From an uncultured Ruminiclostridium sp. (GTDB taxonomy: Bacteria > Bacillota > Clostridia > Oscillospirales > Ruminococcaceae): 64,000 nt of DNA. The notes below the pieces were generated by a model. It saw only the letters and a program-made list of their open reading frames with translations. It searched no databases and was not told the DNA's origin. The translations under genes were made by a program, and so were the position numbers. Location: NCBI GenBank assembly GCA_947623915.1, contig CANQIB010000001.1, positions 62,001 to 126,000 on the forward strand, given 5' to 3'. Numbering within the stretch: position 1 is the first letter of the stretch; every line of letters begins with the position of its first letter. Of this stretch, positions 1-7,868 are shown one piece after another.

Positions 1-641
1 TCGCTTTCGTCCGGCTTTATCTGCTCGACCGGTCCTACTACCGAGTTGCCTTGGAGATTTATTCCGAAAAGGGAGCGGAATGCCGCGCCCAGTCGTTTGA
101 AATCATCACGGTACGGGATAGTGTCGTTATAATATTCGCTTATCTGCTCGTTATATTTTCCGCTCCAGTAGTCCTCCCACGAAAAGGTCGGGAACTCCGT
201 GAGCCTGCGATGCTCAAGCTCGGATTCGGTGGGGCGGGGCAGTATCAGCAGCATGAGCGCGGCGGAAAAGAATACCGTGCCGCAGATGATGATACTGACT
301 ATATGAGGGATATTGCGGTTTTTCTCTTTTTTCTCCCCGTCGGCTTGCGAAGCGTTCTCTTGCTCTGCTTCAGCCTTGCTTTCATGCTTGACCGCCGACG
401 GCTTTTCGGCGGTTTCAGCCTTTTCGGCTTTTGGCGAAGGCTCTTTCTTTGCGGGACGTTCTTTCGCCGATTTGTCGGACGGCTCGCTTTTTTTGACGGG
501 CTGTTTTGTCCGCTCGCCCTCGGACGGTGCTTTGCCGTCGGGGGCTTTTGCTTTTTTGCCGCGGTGTTTTTGTTCGCGTAGCTTTTGCTCGTATGCTTCG
601 TTCAGCTCGTCAAGCTCGTTGTCGTCGATATAGTCTGCCAT
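1..641 (-). CDS. DHHW (AlgJ-like) membrane protein, partner of the adjacent MBOAT acyltransferase, partial
   Basis: Only the first 213 codons or so are inside the window; the gene runs off the left edge. The start ATG at 641 follows a GGGAGGG ribosome binding site and lies 18 bp after the stop of the MBOAT gene, so the two form an operon. Residues 1-110 are a charged Lys/Glu/Pro-rich tail. Residues about 111-134 form one membrane segment. The outer part begins with ESELEHRRLTEFP, typical of DHHW proteins. In characterised AlgI/AlgJ-type pairs the DHHW protein works outside the membrane in polymer O-acetylation. The role here is inferred from that pairing; the catalytic Asp-His-His-Trp region is not visible. 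Confidence 0.72.
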   Translation of the reverse strand, partial: MADYIDDNELDELNEAYEQKLREQKHRGKKAKAPDGKAPSEGERTKQPVKKSEPSDKSAKERPAKKEPSPKAEKAETAEKPSAVKHESKAEAEQENASQADGEKKEKNRNIPHIVSIIICGTVFFSAALMLLILPRPTESELEHRRLTEFPTFSWEDYWSGKYNEQISEYYNDTIPYRDDFKRLGAAFRSLFGINLQGNSVVGPVEQIKPDES

Positions 642-659
642 GCTTTATCCCTCCCTTTC

Positions 660-2066
660 TTAAAAATTCCAGTATATGAACGGATTGTTCGTCGCGTTTA
701 CCAGCAGCACGCTGCTAAGCATGAAAATGAATATGCAGGCTGCCGTTCGGGCGTATATATACGCGGAGGACTGCGCAAGCTCCTTGTATTTTTTCTTTAC
801 CCACGGGATTATCGGCAGGCAGCAGATTATGCAGGCGGCTATCAGCCAACAGTTCGACGCCATGCTCATAAGCGATATGCGGTCGGTCAGCGGATTGCCG
901 TTCGCTCCTACAAGGTTGCCCAAAAACGTACCGAGCTGCCCTATATCCTCAAAGTAGAAGATGCCGAAACCTATTGTGATTACCAGCAGGCTGTATATAT
1001 GCGAAACAGCGGCGGGCAGTTTTTTGAGCCGCTTGTTGCCTATAAGCCGTTCTATCAGGATAAAGAAACCGAAATACAGTCCCCAGATGATGTAATTCCA
1101 GCTAGCTCCGTGCCAAAAGCCCGTGCAGAACCATACGAGGAACAGGTTAAGATACTGTCTGCGCTTGCCGAAGATGGTGACGTACAGCAGATAATCCCTG
1201 AAAAAGCTGCCCAGCGAGATATGCCATCTTTGCCAAAATTCCGTTATATTCTTGCTGATAAACGGATAGCGGAAGTTTTCGTCAAATTTAAAGCCGAACA
1301 GTCTGCCCAGACCTATCGCGATGTCCGAATATCCCGAAAAATCAAAGTATACCTGCATTGCGTATACTATCACGCCGTACCACGTTCCCGCTACCGACAG
1401 GCTGCCCAGACTGCCCGCCGAAAAAAGCGCCTCGACTATCGTATGGAGGTTGTTGGCAAGTATGACCTTTTTGCCCAGACCTATCGAGATACGCGCTATT
1501 CCCTCGGTAATATCGGCGGGGTCGGTCCTGCGGTGATCTATCTGACCCTCTATCGTGCTGTAGCGGACGATAGGTCCCGCTATAAGCTGCGGGAACAGCG
1601 AAATATACATCAGCAGCTTGAACCAGCTTTTCTGGACGTGTATCTTTCCCCAGTAGCAGTCGAGGATATACGAGATTATCTGGAAAGTGAAAAAGCTGAT
1701 GCCTATCGGCATTATATCGTCCGGCGGCACCGGCAGGTCAAGCCCGCTGACGGCGTTTATGTTTTCGATGAAAAATCCCGTGTACTTAAATCCGACCAGC
1801 ACGCCTATGTCGAACACCAGCGTAAGTCCCGTAAGCACAAAGCCCGCTTTGCTTTCCCGAAATTTATCTATATACAGTCCGGCAAGGAAGTTGACGGTCA
1901 CGCTGAAGATAAGCAGAAATACATATACCGGCTCTCCGAACGCGTAAAATATCATGGAAAAAGCTACCAGTACGATATTTCTGTAAACGGTGTTTTTAGA
2001 AATGAAATAACAGATTATGCAAAGCGCCATGAAAGCGTACAAAAACAAAAGATTTGCAAAGACCAT
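660..2066 (-). CDS. MBOAT family O-acyltransferase (AlgI/DltB-like)
   Basis: A 468-residue polytopic membrane protein whose family moves acyl groups across or at the membrane onto surface polymers. Many hydrophobic segments run through the whole length. The core contains FDFSGYSDIAIGLGRLFG and ITEFWQRWHISLGSFFRDY, followed by CTGFWHGASWNYIIWG with the MBOAT histidine. These are typical of AlgI-like proteins. The start is preceded by GGAAAGGA. The next gene downstream encodes a DHHW protein, the usual partner in this type of acylation module. The polymer acylated cannot be told from sequence; alginate is unlikely in a Clostridia chromosome. Confidence 0.9.
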   Translation of the reverse strand: MVFANLLFLYAFMALCIICYFISKNTVYRNIVLVAFSMIFYAFGEPVYVFLLIFSVTVNFLAGLYIDKFRESKAGFVLTGLTLVFDIGVLVGFKYTGFFIENINAVSGLDLPVPPDDIMPIGISFFTFQIISYILDCYWGKIHVQKSWFKLLMYISLFPQLIAGPIVRYSTIEGQIDHRRTDPADITEGIARISIGLGKKVILANNLHTIVEALFSAGSLGSLSVAGTWYGVIVYAMQVYFDFSGYSDIAIGLGRLFGFKFDENFRYPFISKNITEFWQRWHISLGSFFRDYLLYVTIFGKRRQYLNLFLVWFCTGFWHGASWNYIIWGLYFGFFILIERLIGNKRLKKLPAAVSHIYSLLVITIGFGIFYFEDIGQLGTFLGNLVGANGNPLTDRISLMSMASNCWLIAACIICCLPIIPWVKKKYKELAQSSAYIYARTAACIFIFMLSSVLLVNATNNPFIYWNF

Positions 2067-2109
2067 CTAAAACGTCCTTTCCAACGGTTTTAAATAAATA
2101 TACATTTTA

Positions 2110-2138
2110 ATTATACAATACGAGTTTCGGAATGTCAA
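2110..2138 (-). promoter_or_regulatory. Sigma-A promoter for the MBOAT-DHHW operon
   Basis: On the minus strand TTGACA (2133-2138) and TATAAT (2110-2115) are separated by exactly 17 bp and point at the MBOAT gene. Both hexamers are perfect consensus. Confidence 0.85.
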
Positions 2139-2192
2139 ATGAAAATTCGTGTTTTTTCGCGCTTTTTCATATTTCGTCTTAGCGCCGTCGGA

Positions 2193-2221
2193 TTGACAGC
2201 GGCGGAAAAATATGTTAAAAT
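2193..2221 (+). promoter_or_regulatory. Sigma-A promoter, extended -10
   Basis: TTGACA (2193-2198), 17-bp spacer, TAAAAT (2216-2221), with TG one base upstream of the -10 (TGTTAAAAT). It drives the gene starting at 2279 and is divergent from the MBOAT promoter. Confidence 0.8.
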
Positions 2222-2278
2222 GAACGCATAACGTATGACGGGCGGAAATTCGCCTTTGACAAAAAGGGGACGTTCAAT

Positions 2279-3202
2279 ATGTCGATAAGTCTTATAGATA
2301 ACAGCCTGTGCGACTGTCGGTTTTCCGACGGCGCGGACGAAAAGGATATACTGGATTATATAAAAGCGCTGAGAGATTACGGCATTTCTTATAACGAGAT
2401 AGTCCCCGAAACGCTTGAGCTTTTGCCTGAGGATTTTGACTTTGAGGGCGTGATACTGAGAGCGTCCGACGCAAAGCATATCGCCGCCGCCGAGAGCCGC
2501 CGTTTTGGCTATGTTTGTCTGACCGAGGAAACCGTCGAGTGTATCCCTTATATAAAAAGCCCCGTAATGCTGGAGCTTGAGCCGGCGGGTTCAAATTTCC
2601 TCATGCACATTCTGAATGTATTTTCGGCAGGAAGAGTTAAAAATATATCCCTGCTCAGGATAAAAGACGATTTTGACATAGACGCGCGTATGCTGGCGGC
2701 TATGGTGAGCCTTTACAAAAGGGAATCCATGTATCCGCTGGATATATGCCCTACCGACGGCAAGCTGACGGCGGTGTCGTCGCTGATAGCGGCGGCGGCG
2801 TCCGGCGCGGACTGTGTTACTATGCGTTTCGGCAGTATCGGCAGTTTTGCGGAGCTGCAGGACAGCGCGACCGCTATGGCGGGGCTGTTTTCCGTACCGC
2901 TGCCTGCGGAGGTGTCCGATACCCTGAAAAGATGCGAGCGGCTTTATCGGAAAATATACGGCAGGGAAGCTGACAGCGCCGTAAAACGGCTTGCGAACGA
3001 GGAAAATTATCTGCGCTATTGCGGCTCCGGCGACGAGCCTGACCTGTCGTCCGAACGCGTTTTGCCGGTCGTTCCGATAAGGCGGGAGCAAAACGACTCC
3101 ATACTCTACCGCAGGCTCAAAAGCCTTAACGTCGAATCCGAAAACGCCGCCGATCTGGAAAAGGCGATAGAGGATTTTTGCATGAAGCTGTATAAATCTT
3201 AA
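2279..3202 (+). CDS. Degenerate HMGL/homocitrate-synthase-like TIM-barrel protein
   Basis: A 307-residue protein of uncertain function. Two regions resemble the HMGL (2-isopropylmalate/homocitrate synthase) TIM barrel. ISLIDNSLCDC near residues 3-13 stands where active enzymes have DTTLRDG. YPLDICPTDGKLTAVSSL near residue 152, then AAAASGADCVTM, stands where they have HCHNDLGLAVANSL and AGA. The catalytic Arg and both metal-binding His of the HxH motif are replaced, so it is probably not a standard condensing enzyme. The C-terminal 70 residues are charged and not recognisable. It has its own strong promoter and is monocistronic. The fold assignment is by eye and needs a profile search. Confidence 0.45.
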   Translation: MSISLIDNSLCDCRFSDGADEKDILDYIKALRDYGISYNEIVPETLELLPEDFDFEGVILRASDAKHIAAAESRRFGYVCLTEETVECIPYIKSPVMLELEPAGSNFLMHILNVFSAGRVKNISLLRIKDDFDIDARMLAAMVSLYKRESMYPLDICPTDGKLTAVSSLIAAAASGADCVTMRFGSIGSFAELQDSATAMAGLFSVPLPAEVSDTLKRCERLYRKIYGREADSAVKRLANEENYLRYCGSGDEPDLSSERVLPVVPIRREQNDSILYRRLKSLNVESENAADLEKAIEDFCMKLYKS

Positions 3203-3254
3203 ACGTTCATATTGAGCGCATTTAATGAAAATAAATTTTTCGGAAAAATTTCAC

Positions 3255-3283
3255 TTGAAATAATTTTTTGAATATGGTAAAAT
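3255..3283 (+). promoter_or_regulatory. Sigma-A promoter for the DtxR-family regulator
   Basis: TTGAAA (3255-3260), 17 bp, TAAAAT (3278-3283), with TGG just before the -10 as an extended element. It lies 46 bp upstream of the start codon. Confidence 0.75.
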
Positions 3284-3328
3284 TTTATTACGGACCATGA
3301 CATTTGCGCAGCGATTCGGGAGGAAAAC

Positions 3329-3700
3329 ATGAAAATACAGGAATCTGCCGAAAATTATCTTGAATCTATTCTGATACTTCAAAACCGCTTGGGAAACGTT
3401 CGTTCCATCGACATAGTGAACTTCCTCGACTATTCCAAGCCGAGCATAAGCGTGGCGATGAAAAATCTCCGCAACGAGGAATATATAGAAATAGACGGTA
3501 AGAATTACATCACGCTTACCGATAAAGGGCGCGCCATAGCCGAAAAAATGTACGAACGTCACACTATGCTGACCGACTGGCTGACGCGGCTGGGCGTAGA
3601 CGAAAAGACCGCCGCCGAGGACGCTTGCAGGATAGAACACGTTTTGAGCGACAAGAGCTTCGCGGTGCTGAAAAAGCATATTCTCGAAACCGCCGAATAA
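3329..3700 (+). CDS. DtxR/MntR family metal-dependent transcriptional repressor, short form
   Basis: A 123-residue DNA-binding metalloregulator with the N-terminal winged helix (about 1-65) and the dimerisation/metal domain (about 66-120). It lacks the SH3-like third domain of full-length DtxR and so has MntR-like size. DACRIEHVLSD at residues 98-108 matches the DtxR primary site (Cys, Glu, His). Glu12 and His78 align with other metal ligands. The Cys in place of the MntR Glu suggests iron rather than manganese sensing, which is inference. The start is preceded by GGGAGGAAAAC. A mobile-element-like repeat begins 11 bp after the stop. No metal transporter is adjacent, so its targets are elsewhere. 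Confidence 0.88.
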   Translation: MKIQESAENYLESILILQNRLGNVRSIDIVNFLDYSKPSISVAMKNLRNEEYIEIDGKNYITLTDKGRAIAEKMYERHTMLTDWLTRLGVDEKTAAEDACRIEHVLSDKSFAVLKKHILETAE

Positions 3701-3711
3701 TACTTCGGCTA

Positions 3712-3986
3712 GGCATACGGGAGCCAAACCCAAGCCGCCCCACGGCGATGCCTTTGGGTGCTTTTCGTCCCTTTCGGCTTGACAGGCGCCAGCCTGCCTG
3801 CGCCTCAAGAAACAAAAATCACCTCAAATTCATTCACCGTGGGGTGCATAGCAGTTTTTACGGAGCAGATTTTCGTCAAGACAAGGAAACCGAACGATGG
3901 CATACTCGCGTATGTCGAGTGAGGTTGACGCGGGATTGGCGGAAATATGCCCGTAAAAACCGACTAGGGTTCGACTCCCGTATGCC
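3712..3986. mobile_element. 275-bp non-coding element with terminal inverted repeats, copy 1
   Basis: The ends are GGCATACGGGAG and CTCCCGTATGCC, a perfect 12-bp inverted repeat that continues imperfectly to 20 bp. The element is flanked by TA on both sides (3710-3711 and 3987-3988), consistent with a 2-bp target duplication. A second copy lies at 17989-18257; counted by eye they differ by about 11-12 substitutions and one 6-bp indel. The right half folds into a nested hairpin: 3854-3863 with 3951-3960, 3869-3879 with 3936-3946, and 3901-3905 with 3910-3914. No transposase is encoded. It sits between the regulator stop codon and its terminator. The family is unknown. Confidence 0.8.
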
Positions 3987-4003
3987 TAACCTTTGCTTAT
4001 TAA

Positions 4004-4034
4004 ATGTGTCGGTTTTTGCCGACGCATTTTTTAT
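4004..4034 (+). terminator. Intrinsic terminator, probably of the DtxR-family gene
   Basis: The arms ATGTGTCGG (4004-4012) and CCGACGCAT (4019-4027) are followed by TTTTTTATT. It lies just beyond the right end of the repeat element; without the insertion it would be about 30 bp after the upstream stop codon. Confidence 0.8.
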
Positions 4035-4056
4035 TTGATTTATTTTTTTCTGCCTA

Positions 4057-4085
4057 TTGCAATAATCTGAAAAATGATGTATAAT
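4057..4085 (+). promoter_or_regulatory. Sigma-A promoter for the hprK operon
   Basis: TTGCAA (4057-4062), 17 bp, TATAAT (4080-4085). The leader to the hprK start is about 110 nt and contains a small ATGCCC/GGGTAT hairpin. Confidence 0.75.
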
Positions 4086-4200
4086 CTTATTATAGGTTTT
4101 TATGCCCTTTAGGGTATCGGCTTATTATGTCGCGGGATATACCGCCAAAGTCGCAGTAATTACGCCGTCCCTTATTAAATAAATGAAAAGAGGAAGATAT

Positions 4201-5160
4201 ATGGCAAAGGAATTTACCGTATCGCTTCAGTCGATCGTAGACAAATTTACCTTAGAGGTCGTACAGACTCCCGACGACCTTAACAAAATAATGATAAATA
4301 ACGCCGATATAAACCGTCCGGGGCTTCAGCTCGCGGGTTTTTACGAATATTTCGACCATGAAAGAATACAGATAATCGGCCGCGCGGAGGTCGCTTATCT
4401 GGAGCAATGCGGAGCGGAGATAAGGATACAGCGGCTCAGAAAGTTTTTCAGCGAAAAGCCACCCGCGGTGATAATCACGCGTGGACAGGAGATAATGCCC
4501 GAAATGCAGCAGACCGCGTTGGAATATAAAGTACCGCTGCTTTTGAGCGAGGAAAGCACCACCGTGTTCGTTTCAAAGTTGGTCGCGTATCTTATGTTGG
4601 AGCTTGCTCCCCGCATTACCCGCCACGGCGTTCTTATAGAGGTATATGGCGAGGGTATGCTGATACTCGGCGACAGCGGCGTGGGAAAGAGCGAGACCGC
4701 CATAGAGTTGGTAAAGCGCGGACACAGACTGGTAGCGGACGATGCGGTAGAGATAAAAAAAGCGTCCAATATAACCTTGGTGGGAAGCTCGCCGGACAAT
4801 ATAAGGCACTTCCTTGAACTTCGCGGCATAGGCATAATAAACGCACGCCAGCTTTTCGGTATCGGCGCGGTAAAGGTCAGCGAACGAATAGATATGGTCA
4901 TAGAGCTTGAGATGTGGAATCCCGAAAAGATCTACGACCGCATGGGCGTTGACAATCACTACATGACCATTCTCGGAGTCAAAGTACCGTCGCTTACCAT
5001 ACCCGTAAAGCCCGGACGTAATCTTGCGGTGATACTTGAGGTCGCCGCCATGAACAACAGACAGAAAAAAATGGGTTATAACGCCGCTCAGGAACTGCTT
5101 GACAACCTCGGACTGGATCTTGAAGGCGCGGATATGATAACCGATTACGAGAATCAGTAA
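4201..5160 (+). CDS. hprK: HPr kinase/phosphorylase
   Basis: A 319-residue bifunctional enzyme that phosphorylates and dephosphorylates HPr on its regulatory serine, the master signal for CcpA-type carbon catabolite control in Firmicutes. The N-terminal domain spans about 1-130. The kinase domain has GDSGVGKS (157-164) as Walker A, His142 before it, and the family signature LRGIGIINARQLFG (207-220). The start at 4201 is chosen because AGAGGAAG sits at the right distance; an in-frame ATG at 4183 lacks a site. It is the first gene of a run through dnaE that includes a glucokinase, so sugar sensing and sugar phosphorylation are co-transcribed. Confidence 0.97.
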   Translation: MAKEFTVSLQSIVDKFTLEVVQTPDDLNKIMINNADINRPGLQLAGFYEYFDHERIQIIGRAEVAYLEQCGAEIRIQRLRKFFSEKPPAVIITRGQEIMPEMQQTALEYKVPLLLSEESTTVFVSKLVAYLMLELAPRITRHGVLIEVYGEGMLILGDSGVGKSETAIELVKRGHRLVADDAVEIKKASNITLVGSSPDNIRHFLELRGIGIINARQLFGIGAVKVSERIDMVIELEMWNPEKIYDRMGVDNHYMTILGVKVPSLTIPVKPGRNLAVILEVAAMNNRQKKMGYNAAQELLDNLGLDLEGADMITDYENQ

Positions 5161-5177
5161 CGAAAAGAGAGATATAA

Positions 5178-5909
5178 ATGGATTTTATCGCGGATATGCA
5201 CACTCACACGCTCGCTTCCACTCACGCTTATTCCACCATCACCGAGAATGCGGCGGCAGCGGCGGAAAAGGGGCTTAAATACCTCGGCATGACCGACCAT
5301 TGTGTACAGATGACCGATTCCCCCCACGAGTGGCATTTTAACAATTTGAGGACGATACCGCGTTTTTTGAGCGGCGTAAGGATAATTAGAGGAGTAGAGG
5401 CGGATATAGTCGGTTACGGCGGCGAAACGGACCTTACCGACGGGATACGCGCAAGCGTCGAATGGGTGAACGTTTCGATACATTACGGCTTGCTTATGCC
5501 CGCTGCCGCGGACAAGCATACCGAATCATATATCGCGGCGGCGCGCGACCCCAAGACCTGTGTGCTGAGCCATACCGATTCGCATGATTTTCCATACGAT
5601 TACGACGCCGTTACCTGCGTGTGCAGGGACAACAACGTGCTTATAGAGCTTAATGCGAGCAGGCTTGCCGACCCGCGTTCGGTCAAACGGCTGAAGGAGA
5701 ATATCCTGCCCGCCTGCAAAAAGAATGAATGTGCGATAATAGTGAATTCCGACGCGCATTTTTGGTCAAGGATCGCGTCGTTTGACGCGGCAGAGGAGCT
5801 TTTAGGCGAAACGGATTTTCCGCCGGAGCTGGTGGTAAACGCCGATTTGGAAAGATTTGAGAACTTTTTGCGGTCGAAAAATATATCGGTAATATCCCGC
5901 GAAAAGTAA
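5178..5909 (+). CDS. PHP-domain phosphatase (YcdX-like)
   Basis: A 243-residue metal-dependent phosphoesterase of the PHP family, a 7-stranded barrel with a trinuclear metal site. DMHTHT near residue 6, MTDH near 38, the Glu in RGVEADI near 73, VSIHYG, LSHTDSH and NSDAHFW are the expected His/Asp/Glu metal ligands. The length matches stand-alone YcdX-type PHP phosphatases rather than histidinol-phosphatase HisK. It follows hprK by 17 bp in the same operon. Natural substrate unknown. Confidence 0.88.
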   Translation: MDFIADMHTHTLASTHAYSTITENAAAAAEKGLKYLGMTDHCVQMTDSPHEWHFNNLRTIPRFLSGVRIIRGVEADIVGYGGETDLTDGIRASVEWVNVSIHYGLLMPAAADKHTESYIAAARDPKTCVLSHTDSHDFPYDYDAVTCVCRDNNVLIELNASRLADPRSVKRLKENILPACKKNECAIIVNSDAHFWSRIASFDAAEELLGETDFPPELVVNADLERFENFLRSKNISVISREK

Positions 5910-5959
5910 AAATATAAATAAATCACGGGGCGAAGCTCCGTGTTGAAAGGCAGGAAAAA

Positions 5960-6916
5960 ATGTACAACATAGGCATTGATCTGGGCGGAACGAACATAAA
6001 GGCGGGAGTGGTAGCCGACGACAGCAGGATAATCGGACGCTCCAGCATTAAGACCGATCTGCCGCGTCCGGCGGAAGAAATAGCGGACAGCATAGTGGAA
6101 GCGGTAAAGCTGGCGGTGGAGAACAGCTCCGAAAAAGCGGACAGGATAAACAGCATAGGTATAGGCACTCCGGGCGTTGCCGACCGCAACTCCGGCGTCG
6201 TGCTGTATTCCTGCAATCTCGGATTTGAGAACACCCCTCTCGGCGCTTTGCTGAAAGAACGTTTGGGAACGGATATTTTCGTTGAGAACGACGCAAACGT
6301 CGCGGCATACGGAGAGGTACTGGGCGGAGCGGCAAAGGGCTGCCGTGACGTGGTCGTGGTGACGCTCGGTACGGGAGTAGGCGGCGGAATAATAATCGAC
6401 GGCGAGATATATACCGGCTTTAACTTCTGCGGCGCGGAGCTCGGACATACGGTCATAGAATACAACGGCAGACAATGCTCCTGCGGAAGAAAGGGCTGTT
6501 TTGAGGCGTATTCCTCCGCGACTGCGCTTATCGGAGCTACCAAACGCGCCATGAACGCGGATAAGAGCAGCAAAATGTGGGCTATTGCCGGAAATTCTCT
6601 GGACAACGTAGACGGGAAAACGGCTTTTGACGCCATGCGCGCGGGCGATAAGTCCGGCACGGCGGTGGTAGACGAATATATAGGGTATCTGGGCTGCGGA
6701 CTGGTAAATATCGTAAACACGTTCCAGCCGGAAATGCTGCTTATCGGCGGCGGTATCTGCAAAGAGGGCGACTATCTTATAAAGCCGCTCAAGGAAATCA
6801 TAAAAAAGGAAAGCTACTGTATAAATCCGAAACGCTCGACGGTGTTGGCGGCGGCAAAGCTCGGCAATGACGCCGGTATAGTGGGAGCCGCGAACCTCTA
6901 CCGTTTAAGCAAATAA
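5960..6916 (+). CDS. glcK: ROK family glucokinase
   Basis: A 318-residue cytoplasmic sugar kinase that most likely makes glucose 6-phosphate from ATP and glucose. DLGGTNIKAG (7-16) binds phosphate. The catalytic Asp is in VENDAN (Asp111). ELGH (160-163) binds sugar. CSCGRKGC (173-180) followed by FE is the ROK zinc motif. No helix-turn-helix precedes the kinase, so it is an enzyme and not a ROK repressor. AGGCAGGAAAAA lies just upstream of the ATG. With hprK and pfkA nearby, it fits non-PTS glucose entry into glycolysis. Sugar specificity is inferred. Confidence 0.92.
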   Translation: MYNIGIDLGGTNIKAGVVADDSRIIGRSSIKTDLPRPAEEIADSIVEAVKLAVENSSEKADRINSIGIGTPGVADRNSGVVLYSCNLGFENTPLGALLKERLGTDIFVENDANVAAYGEVLGGAAKGCRDVVVVTLGTGVGGGIIIDGEIYTGFNFCGAELGHTVIEYNGRQCSCGRKGCFEAYSSATALIGATKRAMNADKSSKMWAIAGNSLDNVDGKTAFDAMRAGDKSGTAVVDEYIGYLGCGLVNIVNTFQPEMLLIGGGICKEGDYLIKPLKEIIKKESYCINPKRSTVLAAAKLGNDAGIVGAANLYRLSK

Positions 6917-6932
6917 TTTTAAGGAGTACGCT

Positions 6933-7844
6933 TTGAGTTTTTTTGATCTGGATATTCCGGCAAGAACAGCCGAGAAATACGGTGCAGAGGTACTGTACGA
7001 CGAGCCTATGAAAGAACACACCACGTTCAGGATAGGCGGCGCGTGCGACATGATGATAAAGATAAACTGTGAGGCGCTGCTGAGGGATCTTATGCAATGC
7101 TGCAAGGAGTGCGGCATACCGTATTATATCATCGGCAGGGGCAGCAACGTTTTAATAAGCGATAACGGGCTTAAAGGCGTGGTACTGCTGCTTGGCTCGG
7201 ATTTTGCCGCCGCACATATAAGCGGAAACGTGATAGAATGTCAGGCGGGCGCGCTGCTGAGCGCGGTATGCGGGCTGGCGCTGGATAACTCCCTTACGGG
7301 ACTTGAATTTGCCTACGGCATACCGGGTACGGTGGGCGGCGCGGTATATATGAACGCCGGAGCATACGGCGGAGAAATGAAGGACGTTATACAGTCCTGT
7401 CGGTATATCGACGAAAACGGGGAGATACGCACCGTAAGCTGCGATAAAATGGAGCTTGGCTATCGGCACAGCATTTTCACCGACACCGACCGCTGCATAA
7501 CTTCCGTGTCGCTGAAGCTGGAAAACGGCGACAAGGGAGCGATAAAGGAGAGAATGGATACTCTCATGGCGCGCCGAAAGGAAAAACAGCCGCTGGAATA
7601 TCCCAGCGCGGGCAGCACCTTTAAGCGTCCGGCGGGAGATTTTGCCGCCCGACTGATAGAGGCAAGCAACCTTAAAGGGTTGTCGGTAGGGGGCGCTCAG
7701 GTCAGTGAAAAGCACAGCGGCTTTATCGTGAACAAAAACGGCGCGAGCTTTGAAGACGTGCGCGCGCTTATAGGAATGGTAAAGGAACGGGTGTACTCCG
7801 ATACCGGCGTTATGCTGGAATGTGAAGTGCTGATAATGGAATGA
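6933..7844 (+). CDS. murB: UDP-N-acetylenolpyruvoylglucosamine reductase
   Basis: A 303-residue FAD enzyme reducing UDP-GlcNAc-enolpyruvate to UDP-MurNAc, the second committed step of peptidoglycan precursor synthesis. GRGSNVLISD (68-77) is the FAD pyrophosphate loop. YGIPGTVGGAVYMNAGAYG (128-146) is the family core. YRHS (177-180) and SAGSTFKRP around 226-233 carry active-site residues. A Glu near the C-terminus (ECEVLI) completes the site. The start codon is TTG with AAGGAG eight bases upstream. It lies 16 bp after the glucokinase, within the hprK operon, as in many Clostridia. Confidence 0.96.
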   Translation: MSFFDLDIPARTAEKYGAEVLYDEPMKEHTTFRIGGACDMMIKINCEALLRDLMQCCKECGIPYYIIGRGSNVLISDNGLKGVVLLLGSDFAAAHISGNVIECQAGALLSAVCGLALDNSLTGLEFAYGIPGTVGGAVYMNAGAYGGEMKDVIQSCRYIDENGEIRTVSCDKMELGYRHSIFTDTDRCITSVSLKLENGDKGAIKERMDTLMARRKEKQPLEYPSAGSTFKRPAGDFAARLIEASNLKGLSVGGAQVSEKHSGFIVNKNGASFEDVRALIGMVKERVYSDTGVMLECEVLIME

Positions 7845-7868
7845 GCCCGACGCAAAGGAGGAGATAAA

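Noticed and set aside
585-2093. A 502-codon open frame on the + strand
   Set aside because: It lies fully opposite the MBOAT gene, has no domain, low-complexity basic translation and no ribosome binding site; it is a shadow of the real minus-strand gene.
3712-3986. Group I or group II self-splicing intron
   Set aside because: I could not find the group II domain V pattern or the group I P/Q/R/S core motifs; the terminal inverted repeats and 2-bp duplications fit a DNA element better.
3625-4038. Open frame through repeat copy 1, similar in translation to one through copy 2
   Set aside because: The similarity follows from DNA identity of the element; there is no start codon or ribosome binding site inside it, and in each case the frame begins in unrelated flanking sequence.
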